Assembly: GCA_904393855.1 (NCBI GenBank) | Contig: CAJFNE010000056.1 | Location: 1 to 9,987, forward strand | Direction: 5' to 3' | DNA: 9,987 nt | Source of the DNA: an uncultured Oscillibacter sp. | GTDB taxonomy: Bacteria; Bacillota; Clostridia; Oscillospirales; Oscillospiraceae | Shown: one piece after another, positions 1-7,866 of the stretch | How positions within the stretch are numbered: the stretch's first letter is position 1 | How the letters are laid out: the number at the start of each line of letters is the position of its first letter | The notes under the pieces: generated by a model | The model's database searches: none | Told to the model about the DNA's origin: nothing | The model's input: the letters and a program-made list of their open reading frames with translations, nothing else | Translations under genes and position numbers: made by a program

Positions 1-2997
1 CATGGTGGGGTCATCGTGTCCCAGCATGTCCAGCTTCAGGAGGTTATCCTCCATGGAGTGATATTCAAAGTGGGTGGTGATGGTGTCGGAGTCGTCGGCA
101 TCCGCCGGGTGCTGGACCGGGCAGAAGTCCTCCATCTCCATATCGTCGGGGACCACCACCAGGCCGCCCGGGTGCTGGCCGGTGGTGCGCCGGACGCCCA
201 CGCAGCCCAAGGTCAGGCGGTTCTCCTCCGCCCGGCCGGCGGTGATGCCGTTCTCCTCCAGGTACTTCTTCACAAAGCCGTAGGCGGTCTTTTCCGCCAG
301 AGTGCCGATGGTGCCGGCCCGGAACACCTGGGTCTCGCCGAACATCTCAATGGCGTGGCGGTGAGCCCGGGCCTGGTACTCGCCGGAGAAGTTCAGGTCG
401 ATATCCGGCACCTTGCCGCCGCCGAAGCCCAGGAAGGTCTCAAAGGGGATGTCGAAGCCGTCCTTGATGTATTGCGTGCCGCACACCGGGCACACCTTGT
501 CCGGCATGTCCGCGCCACAGCCGTAGGAGCCGTCGGTGATGAACTCCGTGTTCTTGCAGTTGGGACAGCGGTAGTGGGGCGGCAGGGAGTTCACCTCCGT
601 GATCCCCGCCATGTAGGCCACCAGCGACGAGCCCACGGAGCCCCGGGAGCCCACCAGATAGCCGTTCTCCAGCGACCGCTGGACCAACTTCTGGGCGGAC
701 ATGTACACCACGTCGTACTTACCCAGAATACCGCCCAGCTCCACGTTCAGCCGGTCCACGATCATCTGGGGCGGGTTCTCCCCGTAGAGCCGGTGGGTCT
801 TTTCCCACACCAGGCGGTTCAGGTCCTCCTCGGAGTTCTCCAGCCGGGGCGGGAACAACTCCTTGGGCAGCAGGGGGAAGGTCTCCACCAGATCGGCGAT
901 CTTTCGGGTGTTGGTGACCACCACCTCGTAGGCCTTCTCCTCTCCCAGGTAGGCAAACTCTTTCAGCATCTCGTCGGTGGTCTTGAAGTAGATGGGCAGG
1001 GACTCGTTGGCGTCCGGAAACTTCTTGCTGGCCAGCAGGATGTGCCGGTATACCTCGTTCTCCGGCTCCAGGAAGTGGACGTCGCCGGTGGCGCACACGG
1101 GCTTGCCCAGCTCGTCGCCCAGGCGGACGATGGTGCGGTTGAACTCCCGCAGGTCCTCCTCCGACTGGACGTCGCCGTTGCGCAGCATGAAGGCGTTGTT
1201 GCACAGGGGCTGGATCTCCAGGTAGTCGTAGAAGGAGGCGATGCGCCTGAGCTCCTCCCAGTCCTTGTGGTCCGCCACCGCCCGGAACAGCTCCCCCGCC
1301 TCGCAGGCGGAGCCCACCAGCACCCCCTCCCGATGTTGGAGCAGCAGGCTCTTGGGGACCGTGGGCACCCGCTTGAAGTACTTCAGGTTGGAGGCAGAGA
1401 TCATCTTGTAGAGATTCTTCAGTCCCACCTTGTTTTGGGCGATGAGGATGATGTGCCGGGGGTGGCGGCTGGCCTTTCGGCCGGTCTGGGGACGGAGCTT
1501 TTCCATCTCCGCGTTCACCGCCTGGAGGGTGTGGACCCCTTTTTCGCGGAGCATCTCCCAGAAAGGGATCAGCATGTAGCCCACCGTGGCGGCGTCGTCG
1601 CTGGCCCGGTGGTGATTGAAAGCGGGCAGGTCCAGCCGCTCCGCCACGATGTCCAGCTTGAACTTGTTCAAATCCGGCAGCAGGTTCTGGGCCAGGATCA
1701 GGGAGTCCACGTAGGTGGGGTGGAACTCCAGCCCCACCTTGGCGCAGCCCGCCCGGATGAAGCCGATGTCAAACTCCGCGTTGTGGGCCGCCAGGGGACG
1801 TCCATCCACGAATTTCAGGAACTCCGTCAGCGCCTCCTGCAAAGACGGCGCGTCCTTCAGCATGTCGTCGGTGATGCCCGTCAGGCCGATAATCTCCGGC
1901 GTCAGGCGGCGCTCCGGGTTCACGAAGGTCTGGAACCGCTCGGCGATCTCGCCGTTCCGCAGCACCACCGCGCCGATCTCCGTGATGGTCTCCCGGTCCA
2001 CTTTCAGGCCCGTGGTCTCGATGTCAAAGCAGACGATCTCCCCCTCCAGAGACTGGTCCTGGGGGCCGTGGACGGCGATCCGGTCGTCCACGTCGTTGAC
2101 GAAGTAGCCCTCCATACCGTAGAGGATCTTGATCTTGTCCCCGGCGGCGTGCCAGGCGTCTGGGAAGGACTGAGCCACGCCGTGGTCCGTGATGGCAATG
2201 GCGGGATGGCCCCAGCGGATGGCCTGCTGAATGACCTCCTTGGTGTCCGTCAGGGCGTCCATGTTGCTCATCTTCGTGTGGAGGTGCAGCTCCACACGCT
2301 TCTCCGCCGCGGTGTCCTCCCGGCCCTTGTGCTCCGTCACCTGGATATGGTAGGGGTTCAGCTGGATGTCCTTGCCGTCCCAGGTGGGCTCCATCTTTCC
2401 CTGGACCTTCAGCCACATGCCGGGCTTGATGGCGCTCTCCAGGCTCTGGGCCTCCTTGGCCGTCAGGTTCTTCTGGACGGTAACAGAGTTGGTGTAGTCC
2501 GTCATGTCAAAGCTCAGCCGCCACATGCCGGGCCGCCGGGTCTCCCGGCACTCGAAGGAGAATACCTTTCCCTCCACCGTGGCGGTGCCCATTTTCAGGT
2601 TCAGTTCCCGCATGGGGCCGGGCCTGGCCTTGATGGGATTCCCCAGCAGCACCTTGCCGCCTTTGCCGCCTTTGCCGCCCTTGACGTCCCCGCCGGCGGG
2701 GGCGCCGCGGCTCCCGGCGGTGGGGGAGGTTCCCCGGGCGGGCGCAGCCCGCTGCTCCTCCCGGCAAACCACGTCCAACTCCACGCTGGAAAAGCCGTAG
2801 ACCGCCCGCAGCACCTGCCGCAGCTCCGCCAGGTCCTCCTCCGACAGCGGCAGCTTCACCAGCAGGTGCAGCTTTAAGTCCAAAGCCGCCTGATCGATGC
2901 AGGCCCCGGTCAGCACCGCCCCAGCCAGCTTCAGCCGCAGCTCCCCAGAGAGCTGCAGCTCCGTAAACATTTCAAAAAAGGGTATATCTCGTGACAT
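1..2997 (-). CDS. polC: DNA polymerase III alpha subunit, Gram-positive PolC type (3' end outside window)
   Basis: This is the replicative DNA polymerase of Firmicutes, combining 5'-3' synthesis and 3'-5' proofreading in one chain. The reading frame is open from ATG at 2997 to the left edge, giving 999 residues; family members are usually about 1430-1470. Domains seen: a short N-terminal region (about 1-80), a Gly/Ala/Lys-rich linker (80-119), an OB fold (about 138-220, FDMTDYTNSV), a PHP domain starting at HLHTKMSNMDAL (238-249), and an inserted DEDDh exonuclease (FDIETTG with D325/E327, HNAEFD with D410, HHRASDD with H463/D467). The PHP domain then resumes (CATGDVHFL near 640), followed by the polymerase core with SRGSVGSS, four zinc-ligand-like Cys (811, 814, 836, 839), PDIDLNFSGEYQ (D865, D867) and KLDMLGHDDPTM (D990). 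The D867 to D990 spacing matches the family's catalytic triad. The start follows AAGGAAGG at 3003-3010. The N-terminus is shorter than in Bacillus PolC. Identity is secure. Confidence 0.98.
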   Translation of the reverse strand, partial: MSRDIPFFEMFTELQLSGELRLKLAGAVLTGACIDQAALDLKLHLLVKLPLSEEDLAELRQVLRAVYGFSSVELDVVCREEQRAAPARGTSPTAGSRGAPAGGDVKGGKGGKGGKVLLGNPIKARPGPMRELNLKMGTATVEGKVFSFECRETRRPGMWRLSFDMTDYTNSVTVQKNLTAKEAQSLESAIKPGMWLKVQGKMEPTWDGKDIQLNPYHIQVTEHKGREDTAAEKRVELHLHTKMSNMDALTDTKEVIQQAIRWGHPAIAITDHGVAQSFPDAWHAAGDKIKILYGMEGYFVNDVDDRIAVHGPQDQSLEGEIVCFDIETTGLKVDRETITEIGAVVLRNGEIAERFQTFVNPERRLTPEIIGLTGITDDMLKDAPSLQEALTEFLKFVDGRPLAAHNAEFDIGFIRAGCAKVGLEFHPTYVDSLILAQNLLPDLNKFKLDIVAERLDLPAFNHHRASDDAATVGYMLIPFWEMLREKGVHTLQAVNAEMEKLRPQTGRKASRHPRHIILIAQNKVGLKNLYKMISASNLKYFKRVPTVPKSLLLQHREGVLVGSACEAGELFRAVADHKDWEELRRIASFYDYLEIQPLCNNAFMLRNGDVQSEEDLREFNRTIVRLGDELGKPVCATGDVHFLEPENEVYRHILLASKKFPDANESLPIYFKTTDEMLKEFAYLGEEKAYEVVVTNTRKIADLVETFPLLPKELFPPRLENSEEDLNRLVWEKTHRLYGENPPQMIVDRLNVELGGILGKYDVVYMSAQKLVQRSLENGYLVGSRGSVGSSLVAYMAGITEVNSLPPHYRCPNCKNTEFITDGSYGCGADMPDKVCPVCGTQYIKDGFDIPFETFLGFGGGKVPDIDLNFSGEYQARAHRHAIEMFGETQVFRAGTIGTLAEKTAYGFVKKYLEENGITAGRAEENRLTLGCVGVRRTTGQHPGGLVVVPDDMEMEDFCPVQHPADADDSDTITTHFEYHSMEDNLLKLDMLGHDDPTM
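2653..2682 (-). repeat. 9-nt tandem repeat in polC encoding (Lys-Gly-Gly)3
   Basis: Three consecutive 9-nt units (GGCGGCAAA or GGCGGCAAG on the coding strand), preceded by one more Lys codon, encode KGGKGGKGGK at PolC residues 106-115. They sit in a low-complexity linker rich in Ala, Gly, Arg and Pro (80-119) between the N-terminal region and the OB fold. A unit of three codons can expand or contract without breaking the frame, so linker length may vary between strains; that is inference. Confidence 0.85.
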
Positions 2998-3026
2998 GAA
3001 AACCTTCCTTTAATGCGGAACAGAAC

Positions 3027-3145
3027 AGATAAAAGTTAAGAGATAAAAGATAAGAGATTCCAGAAAGTCGGGATCTTCCTGCCGTCCGGCTCCGCCGGAC
3101 ACCGGTTTTTTTGATCTCTTATCTTTTATCCTTTATCTTTTATCT
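3027..3145. repeat. AT-rich 32-bp imperfect inverted repeat between ispG and polC
   Basis: The arms are 3027-3058 and 3114-3145, and 29 of 32 positions are complementary (mismatches at 3036/3136, 3040/3132 and 3041/3131). The arms are built from repeated GATAAAAG-like units. The 55-nt loop is GC-rich and holds its own perfect 7-bp hairpin (GTCCGGC at 3084-3090, GCCGGAC at 3094-3100, TCC loop). A minus-strand transcript running from ispG into polC would fold this into a long hairpin just before the polC ribosome binding site. No U-run follows on the minus strand, so it is not a standard terminator. It may be a dispersed intergenic repeat, a processing site or an attenuator; function is unknown. 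Confidence 0.8.
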
Positions 3146-3169
3146 TTTTGGTCTCCTCGCTCCTCACTC

Positions 3170-4207
3170 TCAAAGCCTTTCGATTTCCTCCATCAGCCTC
3201 TCCACCAGCTGGTCCTGGGGGACCTTGCAGAGGATCTCCCCCTTGCGGAACAGCAGGCCCTCGCCGTTGCCGCCGGCGATGCCGATGTCCGCCGCCGCGG
3301 CCTCGCCGGGGCCATTGACGGCGCAGCCCATTACCGCCACGGTGATGTTCTTCGTGCAGTTCCTGAGGCGGCGCTCCACCTCCTCCGCCAGGGGGATCAG
3401 GTCGATGCGGGTCCGGCCGCAGGTGGGGCAGGCGATCAGGTTGACCCCCTCTTTCCGGAGGCCGGCGGCTTTCAAAATCTTCTTCGCGGCATAGACCTCC
3501 TCCACCGGGTCGGCGGTCAGCGTCACCCGGATGGTGTCCCCGATGCCGAGGCACAGCAGGCCCCCGATGCCCATGGCGGACTTGATCATACCCATGGAGG
3601 GCGTCCCCGCCTCGGTGACGCCCAGATGCAGCGGGTAGTCCGTCCGCTCGCTGAGGAGCCGATAGGCCGCCATGGTCAGCGGCACGTCGGAGCACTTGAC
3701 GGAGATGCAGATATCGTCAAAATCGAACTGGTTCAAAAGCCGTACGTGGCCCAGGGCGCTCTCCACCAGGGCCTCGGCGGTGACGCCGCCGTACTTGACC
3801 CGGAGCTCCTTCTCCAGGGACCCGCCGTTGACACCGATGCGGATGGGGATGCCCTTTTCCCGGCAGATGTCCGCCACCGCCTTCACTTTCTCCGGCCCGC
3901 CGATGTTGCCGGGGTTGATGCGCAGGGCGTCGATGCCCCGCTCCGCGCATTCCAGCGCGTACTTATAATTAAAGTGGATGTCCGCGATCAGGGGGATGGA
4001 GATCTGCTCCCGGATTTTGTCCACAGCCTCCGCGGCCGCCTGGTCGGGGATGGCGATGCGGACGATCTCGCAGCCCGCCGCCTCCAGGGCGTGGATCTGG
4101 GCCACGGTGGCCGCCACGTCGTCGGTCTTCGTGTTGCACATGGACTGGATGGAAACCGGGGCGCCGCCGCCCACGGCCACGCCGCCCACCATGAGACGCT
4201 TCGTCAT
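3170..4207 (-). CDS. ispG: 4-hydroxy-3-methylbut-2-en-1-yl diphosphate synthase (IspG/GcpE)
   Basis: IspG carries out the penultimate MEP-pathway step, reducing 2-C-methyl-D-erythritol 2,4-cyclodiphosphate to HMBPP with a [4Fe-4S] cluster in the cytoplasm. The 345 residues match the usual bacterial length of about 350-375. The N-terminal TIM-barrel half shows VGGGAPVSIQSM (12-23), PLIADIHFNYKYAL (72-85), LRINPGN (95-101) and IRIGVNGGSLE (122-132). The C-terminal half carries the cluster ligands: CPTCGRTRIDL (C260, C263) and GCAVNGPGE (C295, with E302 as the expected fourth ligand). Its ATG overlaps the stop of the upstream GNAT gene in an ATGA, suggesting translational coupling. Dxr, an earlier enzyme of the same pathway, lies two genes upstream. 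All key residues are present and nothing looks broken. Confidence 0.98.
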   Translation of the reverse strand: MTKRLMVGGVAVGGGAPVSIQSMCNTKTDDVAATVAQIHALEAAGCEIVRIAIPDQAAAEAVDKIREQISIPLIADIHFNYKYALECAERGIDALRINPGNIGGPEKVKAVADICREKGIPIRIGVNGGSLEKELRVKYGGVTAEALVESALGHVRLLNQFDFDDICISVKCSDVPLTMAAYRLLSERTDYPLHLGVTEAGTPSMGMIKSAMGIGGLLCLGIGDTIRVTLTADPVEEVYAAKKILKAAGLRKEGVNLIACPTCGRTRIDLIPLAEEVERRLRNCTKNITVAVMGCAVNGPGEAAAADIGIAGGNGEGLLFRKGEILCKVPQDQLVERLMEEIERL

Positions 4208-4716
4208 GTCAGCTCCTCCTTCAGCAGGGCATAAATACAGGAGTCCAGTATCTCGCCGTTCTTATAAACGCTCCGGCGCAGGGTACCCTCCAGGGTGAAG
4301 CCCGCTTTCTCCAGCACCCGCCGGGAGGCGCCGTTCCGGGCATAGGGCTCCGCGTGGATGCGGACGATATCCATGCGCTGAAAGGCCTCCCGGCAGATCT
4401 GCCCCACGGCGGCAGTCATGATGCCCTGTCCCCAGAAAGGCGCCCCCAGCCAGTAGCCCAGCTCCGCGCTCCTGCGATATACATCGCTGCCCGCGCAGAC
4501 GCTGATGCCGCCCGCGGCCCGGCCGTCCACCACGATGGCCCGATACAGCTCTCCCTCATCCGTACTCCGCGTACACATCCCAATGAACGATTCCGCGTCC
4601 GCCAGGGCGTAGGGGTGGGGGAACACGTCCCGCAGATTGGCCGCCACCCGGGCGTCATTGGCATAGCGGGCCACGTCCTCCACGTCCGTCTCCCGCCAGG
4701 GTCTCAGTATGAACAT
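4204..4716 (-). CDS. GNAT family N-acetyltransferase, RimJ/RimL-like
   Basis: This predicted 170-residue cytoplasmic enzyme transfers acetyl from acetyl-CoA to an amine, of a protein N-terminus or a small molecule. The start LRPWRETDVEDVARYANDA (4-22) is the typical opening of the RimJ/RimL-type GNAT domain. The central ELGYWLGAPFWGQGIMTAAV (85-104) holds the acetyl-CoA pyrophosphate-binding loop (WGQGIM). The later IHAEPYARNGASRRVLEKAGF (110-130) is the conserved C-terminal part of the fold. I chose ATG at 4716 because GGAGCGGAGG precedes it and the product then has the normal family length; the frame stays open further upstream, but that part lies inside rseP. It begins 17 bp after rseP and overlaps ispG by 4 nt, so it is inside the operon. 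The substrate cannot be read from the sequence, and a link to isoprenoid or envelope work is only suggested by position. Confidence 0.93.
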   Translation of the reverse strand: MFILRPWRETDVEDVARYANDARVAANLRDVFPHPYALADAESFIGMCTRSTDEGELYRAIVVDGRAAGGISVCAGSDVYRRSAELGYWLGAPFWGQGIMTAAVGQICREAFQRMDIVRIHAEPYARNGASRRVLEKAGFTLEGTLRRSVYKNGEILDSCIYALLKEELT

Positions 4717-4733
4717 GGAACCTCCGCTCCTTT

Positions 4734-5807
4734 CTATCGCACCAGCTTCCACACATCCTGCAGGGTCACCAGCAGCATGAAGCCCATCAGCAGCACGAAG
4801 CCCGCGGTGTTCACCGCCGCCTGGTACTTCTCCGGCACCCGCCGGCGGAACAGCAGCATGGCCACCGCGTCCACCAGCAGGAAGAAGATGCGGCCGCCGT
4901 CCAGGGCGGGGATGGGCAGCAGGTTCATCACCGCCAGGTTCACCGCCAGCAGGGCGGCGAAGTAGATGATCTGACTCCAGGCGGCCCCGGCGCTCTCCGC
5001 GGAGGTACCCACCTCCGTGATGGTGGAGACGATCCCCACCGGGCCGCTCAAATCCTGCATGGAGGCCCCGCCGGTCACCAGCTGCACCAGGCTGAACCAC
5101 ACCAGCTGCACGAAGTCCAGGGCCTGATACCAGCTGTACTGCAGCCAGGTCAGAAGGCTGCCCTCCGTCACATGCACCCCCACGTAGAGGCCGAAGCCGG
5201 TGTATTCCTGCCCCTCGCTGTCCGTATAGGTCTGCCGGGTCATGGGGAAGTCCTCCAGCACCACCTTCTCCCCGTCCCGGATCACCTCCAGGTCGATGGT
5301 GTCCCCCTGGTGGTAGGAGAGGAACAGCTGGGCGTCCCCCCGCAGATAGGTGCGGTAGCCGTCGATCTTATAGAAGACGTCCCCCTCCATGAGACCGTCC
5401 TCCCCCTCCAGGGCAAACCCCGGGGCAAAGCCGGTGATCTGGTCGGTATAGAAGCCCGTGGCCCCGGCATACAGCGCCAGCACGATCAATAATCCCGTCA
5501 GGAAGTTCATCAGGGGGCCGGCGGCCAGGATGGCCAGCTTCTTCCAGGTCTTCTGGCGGACGAAGGACCGCGTGTCGCCGCTGTCCTCGTCCTCCCCCTC
5601 CATGGCGCAGTAGCCGCCGATGGGCAGCAGCCGCCAGGAGTACTGGGTCTCCTCCGTCTCCTTGTGCCAGAGCAGGGGGCCCATGCCTATGGAGAACTCG
5701 TTGACCCGCACGCCGCAGAGCTTCGCGGCGATGAAGTGGCCGAACTCATGGACCGCCACCAGGATGCCGAAAATCAGGATTGCCGCCAGGATATACACGA
5801 TGGTCAT
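4734..5807 (-). CDS. rseP: RIP metalloprotease, site-2 protease family (RseP/RasP)
   Basis: This is a membrane-embedded zinc protease that cuts transmembrane segments of its substrates, such as anti-sigma factors and leftover signal peptides, in the family. The 357 residues show the expected plan: a first membrane segment (about 3-30) carrying HEFGH (H20, E21, H24), then GVRVNEFSIGMGP (32-44). A second hydrophobic segment (about 91-115) follows, with a PDZ-like stretch at about 120-200. After that come GPVGI (255-259), a third hydrophobic segment (about 280-300) running into LLPIPALDGGR (296-306) with the third zinc ligand D303, and a last membrane segment (about 333-350). The start follows AGGAG in the 27-bp gap after dxr. 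Its place between dxr and polC is the usual Firmicutes arrangement. The substrate in this organism is unknown. Confidence 0.97.
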   Translation of the reverse strand: MTIVYILAAILIFGILVAVHEFGHFIAAKLCGVRVNEFSIGMGPLLWHKETEETQYSWRLLPIGGYCAMEGEDEDSGDTRSFVRQKTWKKLAILAAGPLMNFLTGLLIVLALYAGATGFYTDQITGFAPGFALEGEDGLMEGDVFYKIDGYRTYLRGDAQLFLSYHQGDTIDLEVIRDGEKVVLEDFPMTRQTYTDSEGQEYTGFGLYVGVHVTEGSLLTWLQYSWYQALDFVQLVWFSLVQLVTGGASMQDLSGPVGIVSTITEVGTSAESAGAAWSQIIYFAALLAVNLAVMNLLPIPALDGGRIFFLLVDAVAMLLFRRRVPEKYQAAVNTAGFVLLMGFMLLVTLQDVWKLVR

Positions 5808-5834
5808 GCCAAAACTCCTATTCCAAAATCTCGC

Positions 5835-6980
5835 TCACACCCGGGACCGCACATACGCCCGGGCGGCTGCGTCCGCCGCCAGCACGTCGTCCAGGGACGG
5901 GTTCCTCGTCACCGGCACCGCGGCCCGGGCCTCTGCTGTCAGGCGGGCGATGTCATAAAAGCCGATGCGGTCCGCCAGGAACAGCCCCACCGCCTCCTCG
6001 TTAGCGCCGTTCAGCACGGCGCAGGCGGTGCCGCCCTCCCCGGCGGCCTCCTCCGCCAGGCGCAGGCAGGGGAACACCTCCCGGTCCGGCCGGGCAAAGG
6101 TCAGGGGCGGGCACGCGAGCAGGTCCAGCGGCTCCGCCGGGTTCTCCCCCCGCTCCGGATAGGTGAGAGCGTACCGGATGGGCAGGCGCATGTCGGGCGT
6201 GCCCAGCTGGGCCAGCAGAGCCCCGTCCCGGAACTCCACCAGGGAGTGGACCACGCTCTGCCGGTGGATCATCACCGACACCTGGTCCAGGGGCAGCCGG
6301 TAGAGGCGCATGGCCTCGATGACCTCCAGCCCCTTGTTCATCAGCGTGGCGCAGTCCACAGTGATCTTGGGGCCCATGGTCCAATTGGGATGGCGCAGGG
6401 CGTCCTCCCGGGTCATTTTCCCCACTTCCGCCGCCGTCATTCCATAGAAAGGCCCGCCGGAGCAGGTGAGGATCAGCCGCCGAATCTCCCGGCGATCGGC
6501 ACAGCCCTGCAGGCACTGGAAGATGGCCGAGTGCTCGGAGTCCACCGGAACGATCTCCGCGCCGCATGCCTCCGCCGCGTCCATCACCAGCTCCCCGGCG
6601 CACACCAGGGTCTCCTTGTTGGCCAGGGCGATGCGCTTTCGCGCCCGGATGGCGGCCAAAGTGGGCCGCAGTCCCACCATGCCCACCACGGCGGTAACCA
6701 CGGTGTCTGCCTCCGGCAGCGTCGCCGCCTCCTCCAGGGCCGCCTCGCCGCCCAGCACCCGAACCGGGGTATCCGCCAGACGGACCGCCAGGTCCCGGGC
6801 CGCATCTTCGTCCGTTAACACGGCAAGACGCGGCTGAAACCGCCGCGCCTGCTCCTCGATCCGCCCCACGCGGGAATTTGCCGTCAGGGCCGCTACCCGC
6901 AGCCCCAACTGCTCCGCTACGTCCAGGGTCTGCCGCCCGATGGACCCGGTGGAGCCCAGAATGGAAATTGTCTTGCTCAT
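5835..6980 (-). CDS. dxr: 1-deoxy-D-xylulose 5-phosphate reductoisomerase
   Basis: Dxr converts DXP to 2-C-methyl-D-erythritol 4-phosphate with NADPH and a divalent metal, the committed step of the MEP pathway, in the cytoplasm. The 381 residues fit the family's usual 380-400. The N-terminal Rossmann part has GSTGSIG (9-15) for NADPH. ALANKETLVCAGE (118-130) follows, then the metal ligands in PVDSEHSAIFQ (D147, E149) and NKGLEVIEA (E219). Substrate-binding features include SGGPF (174-178), RHPNWTMG (196-203) and the flexible-lid region HRQSVVHS (239-246). The C-terminal helical domain ends normally. It lies 52 bp after cdsA, the widest spacing inside the uppS-ispG block, and the sequence before its ATG at 6980 has only a weak purine-rich ribosome site (GGAATAGGA). 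No defect is visible. Confidence 0.98.
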   Translation of the reverse strand: MSKTISILGSTGSIGRQTLDVAEQLGLRVAALTANSRVGRIEEQARRFQPRLAVLTDEDAARDLAVRLADTPVRVLGGEAALEEAATLPEADTVVTAVVGMVGLRPTLAAIRARKRIALANKETLVCAGELVMDAAEACGAEIVPVDSEHSAIFQCLQGCADRREIRRLILTCSGGPFYGMTAAEVGKMTREDALRHPNWTMGPKITVDCATLMNKGLEVIEAMRLYRLPLDQVSVMIHRQSVVHSLVEFRDGALLAQLGTPDMRLPIRYALTYPERGENPAEPLDLLACPPLTFARPDREVFPCLRLAEEAAGEGGTACAVLNGANEEAVGLFLADRIGFYDIARLTAEARAAVPVTRNPSLDDVLAADAAARAYVRSRV

Positions 6981-7032
6981 ATCCGTATCCTATTCCTGAA
7001 AGCTGAAAATAACCCTAAAGCCGCGGGGAAAC

Positions 7033-7866
7033 TCACTCCAGCAGCAGGGACAGCCGCAGGATGACCTCCACCACCGGCGTCACGAACAACACGCTGTCAA
7101 AGCGGTCCAGGACCCCGCCGTGCTCCAGGAACAGGCGGCCGTAGTCCTTGATGCCGAATTCCCGCTTGATCAGGGAGAAACTCAGATCGCCGATTTGGGC
7201 CACGATCCCGCACAAAAGGGACAGGATCATCATCAATCCATAGCCGATCCCGGCGTCAAAGCAGGTGTCCATCACAAAGACGAACAGCAGGCCGCACACC
7301 ACGTTCCCCAGCATCCCCCCGATGGAGCCCTCGATGGTCTTGTTGGGGCTGACCTTGGGGGCCAGCTTGTGCTTGCCGAAGGCCCGGCCCGCAAAGTAGG
7401 CGAACGTGTCGCAGGCGAAGCTCAGGATGAAGGGCAGCAGCAGGTAGGCCCGGTGGATACCGGCCTCCTCCATCCGCAGGAATCCGGAAAAGGAGTAGCC
7501 GATGGCCCCACCGCCGAAAATCGCCGCCATGATCTGGTGGAATTTGATCTCTCCGCCCTTGACAATCGCAAAGCAGAACGTGCCGATCCCCACGATCAAA
7601 AACAGCAGTGGAATCCACTCCGTCAGCTCCCGCTCGTGCCAGATCACGATGAAGCAGGGGAGCAGCACGCTGATGCCGATCATCTCCGCCTCTGACTTGG
7701 ACGCCGGCGCCTGCGCGCTGACGCAGCGCTGCAGCTCCAGTCCGCCGATGCCCGCCAGGACGCACAGGGCCGCCATCATCACGGCGGACGGCGCCCACAG
7801 CACCACATAGACCAGCACCGGCACGCCGATGACGGCCACCAACACTCTTGATTGCAGGGAACTCAT
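7033..7866 (-). CDS. cdsA: Phosphatidate cytidylyltransferase (CDP-diacylglycerol synthase)
   Basis: CdsA makes CDP-diacylglycerol from phosphatidate and CTP at the inner face of the membrane, feeding all phospholipid synthesis. The 277-residue protein is strongly hydrophobic, with roughly eight predicted membrane segments. The family signature lies near the C-terminus at 231-257: SLIKREFGIKDYGR, then LEHGGVLDRFD. It contains the K-D pair and the HGG-x(2)-DR-x-D acidic residues (D254, D257) that bind metal and substrate. Upstream, CDTFAYFAGRAFGKHKL (152-168) and SPNKTIEGSIGG (173-184) are also typical. The ATG overlaps the uppS stop in an ATGA, so the two are probably translationally coupled, as is common for this gene pair in Firmicutes. 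Confidence 0.98.
   Translation of the reverse strand: MSSLQSRVLVAVIGVPVLVYVVLWAPSAVMMAALCVLAGIGGLELQRCVSAQAPASKSEAEMIGISVLLPCFIVIWHERELTEWIPLLFLIVGIGTFCFAIVKGGEIKFHQIMAAIFGGGAIGYSFSGFLRMEEAGIHRAYLLLPFILSFACDTFAYFAGRAFGKHKLAPKVSPNKTIEGSIGGMLGNVVCGLLFVFVMDTCFDAGIGYGLMMILSLLCGIVAQIGDLSFSLIKREFGIKDYGRLFLEHGGVLDRFDSVLFVTPVVEVILRLSLLLE

Noticed and set aside
16..2877. A 953-codon open frame on the plus strand opposite polC
   Set aside because: It is antisense to an intact polC with all expected motifs. Its translation is dominated by Val, Leu, His, Gln and Gly without recognisable domains, as expected when GC-rich third codon positions remove stops on the opposite strand.
3084..3112. Plus-strand intrinsic terminator (GC hairpin then seven T)
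   Set aside because: Five bases separate the 7-bp stem from the T-run, and no plus-strand gene lies upstream, so it has nothing to terminate. On the minus strand there is no T-run after the stem.
4204..5100. Longer 298-residue version of the GNAT protein
   Set aside because: The extra N-terminal part is an out-of-frame reading of rseP. The start at 4716 has a good ribosome site and gives the normal family length.
5664..6818. A 384-codon open frame on the plus strand opposite dxr and the start of rseP
   Set aside because: Same explanation: it spans two intact minus-strand genes and shows no protein-like motif.
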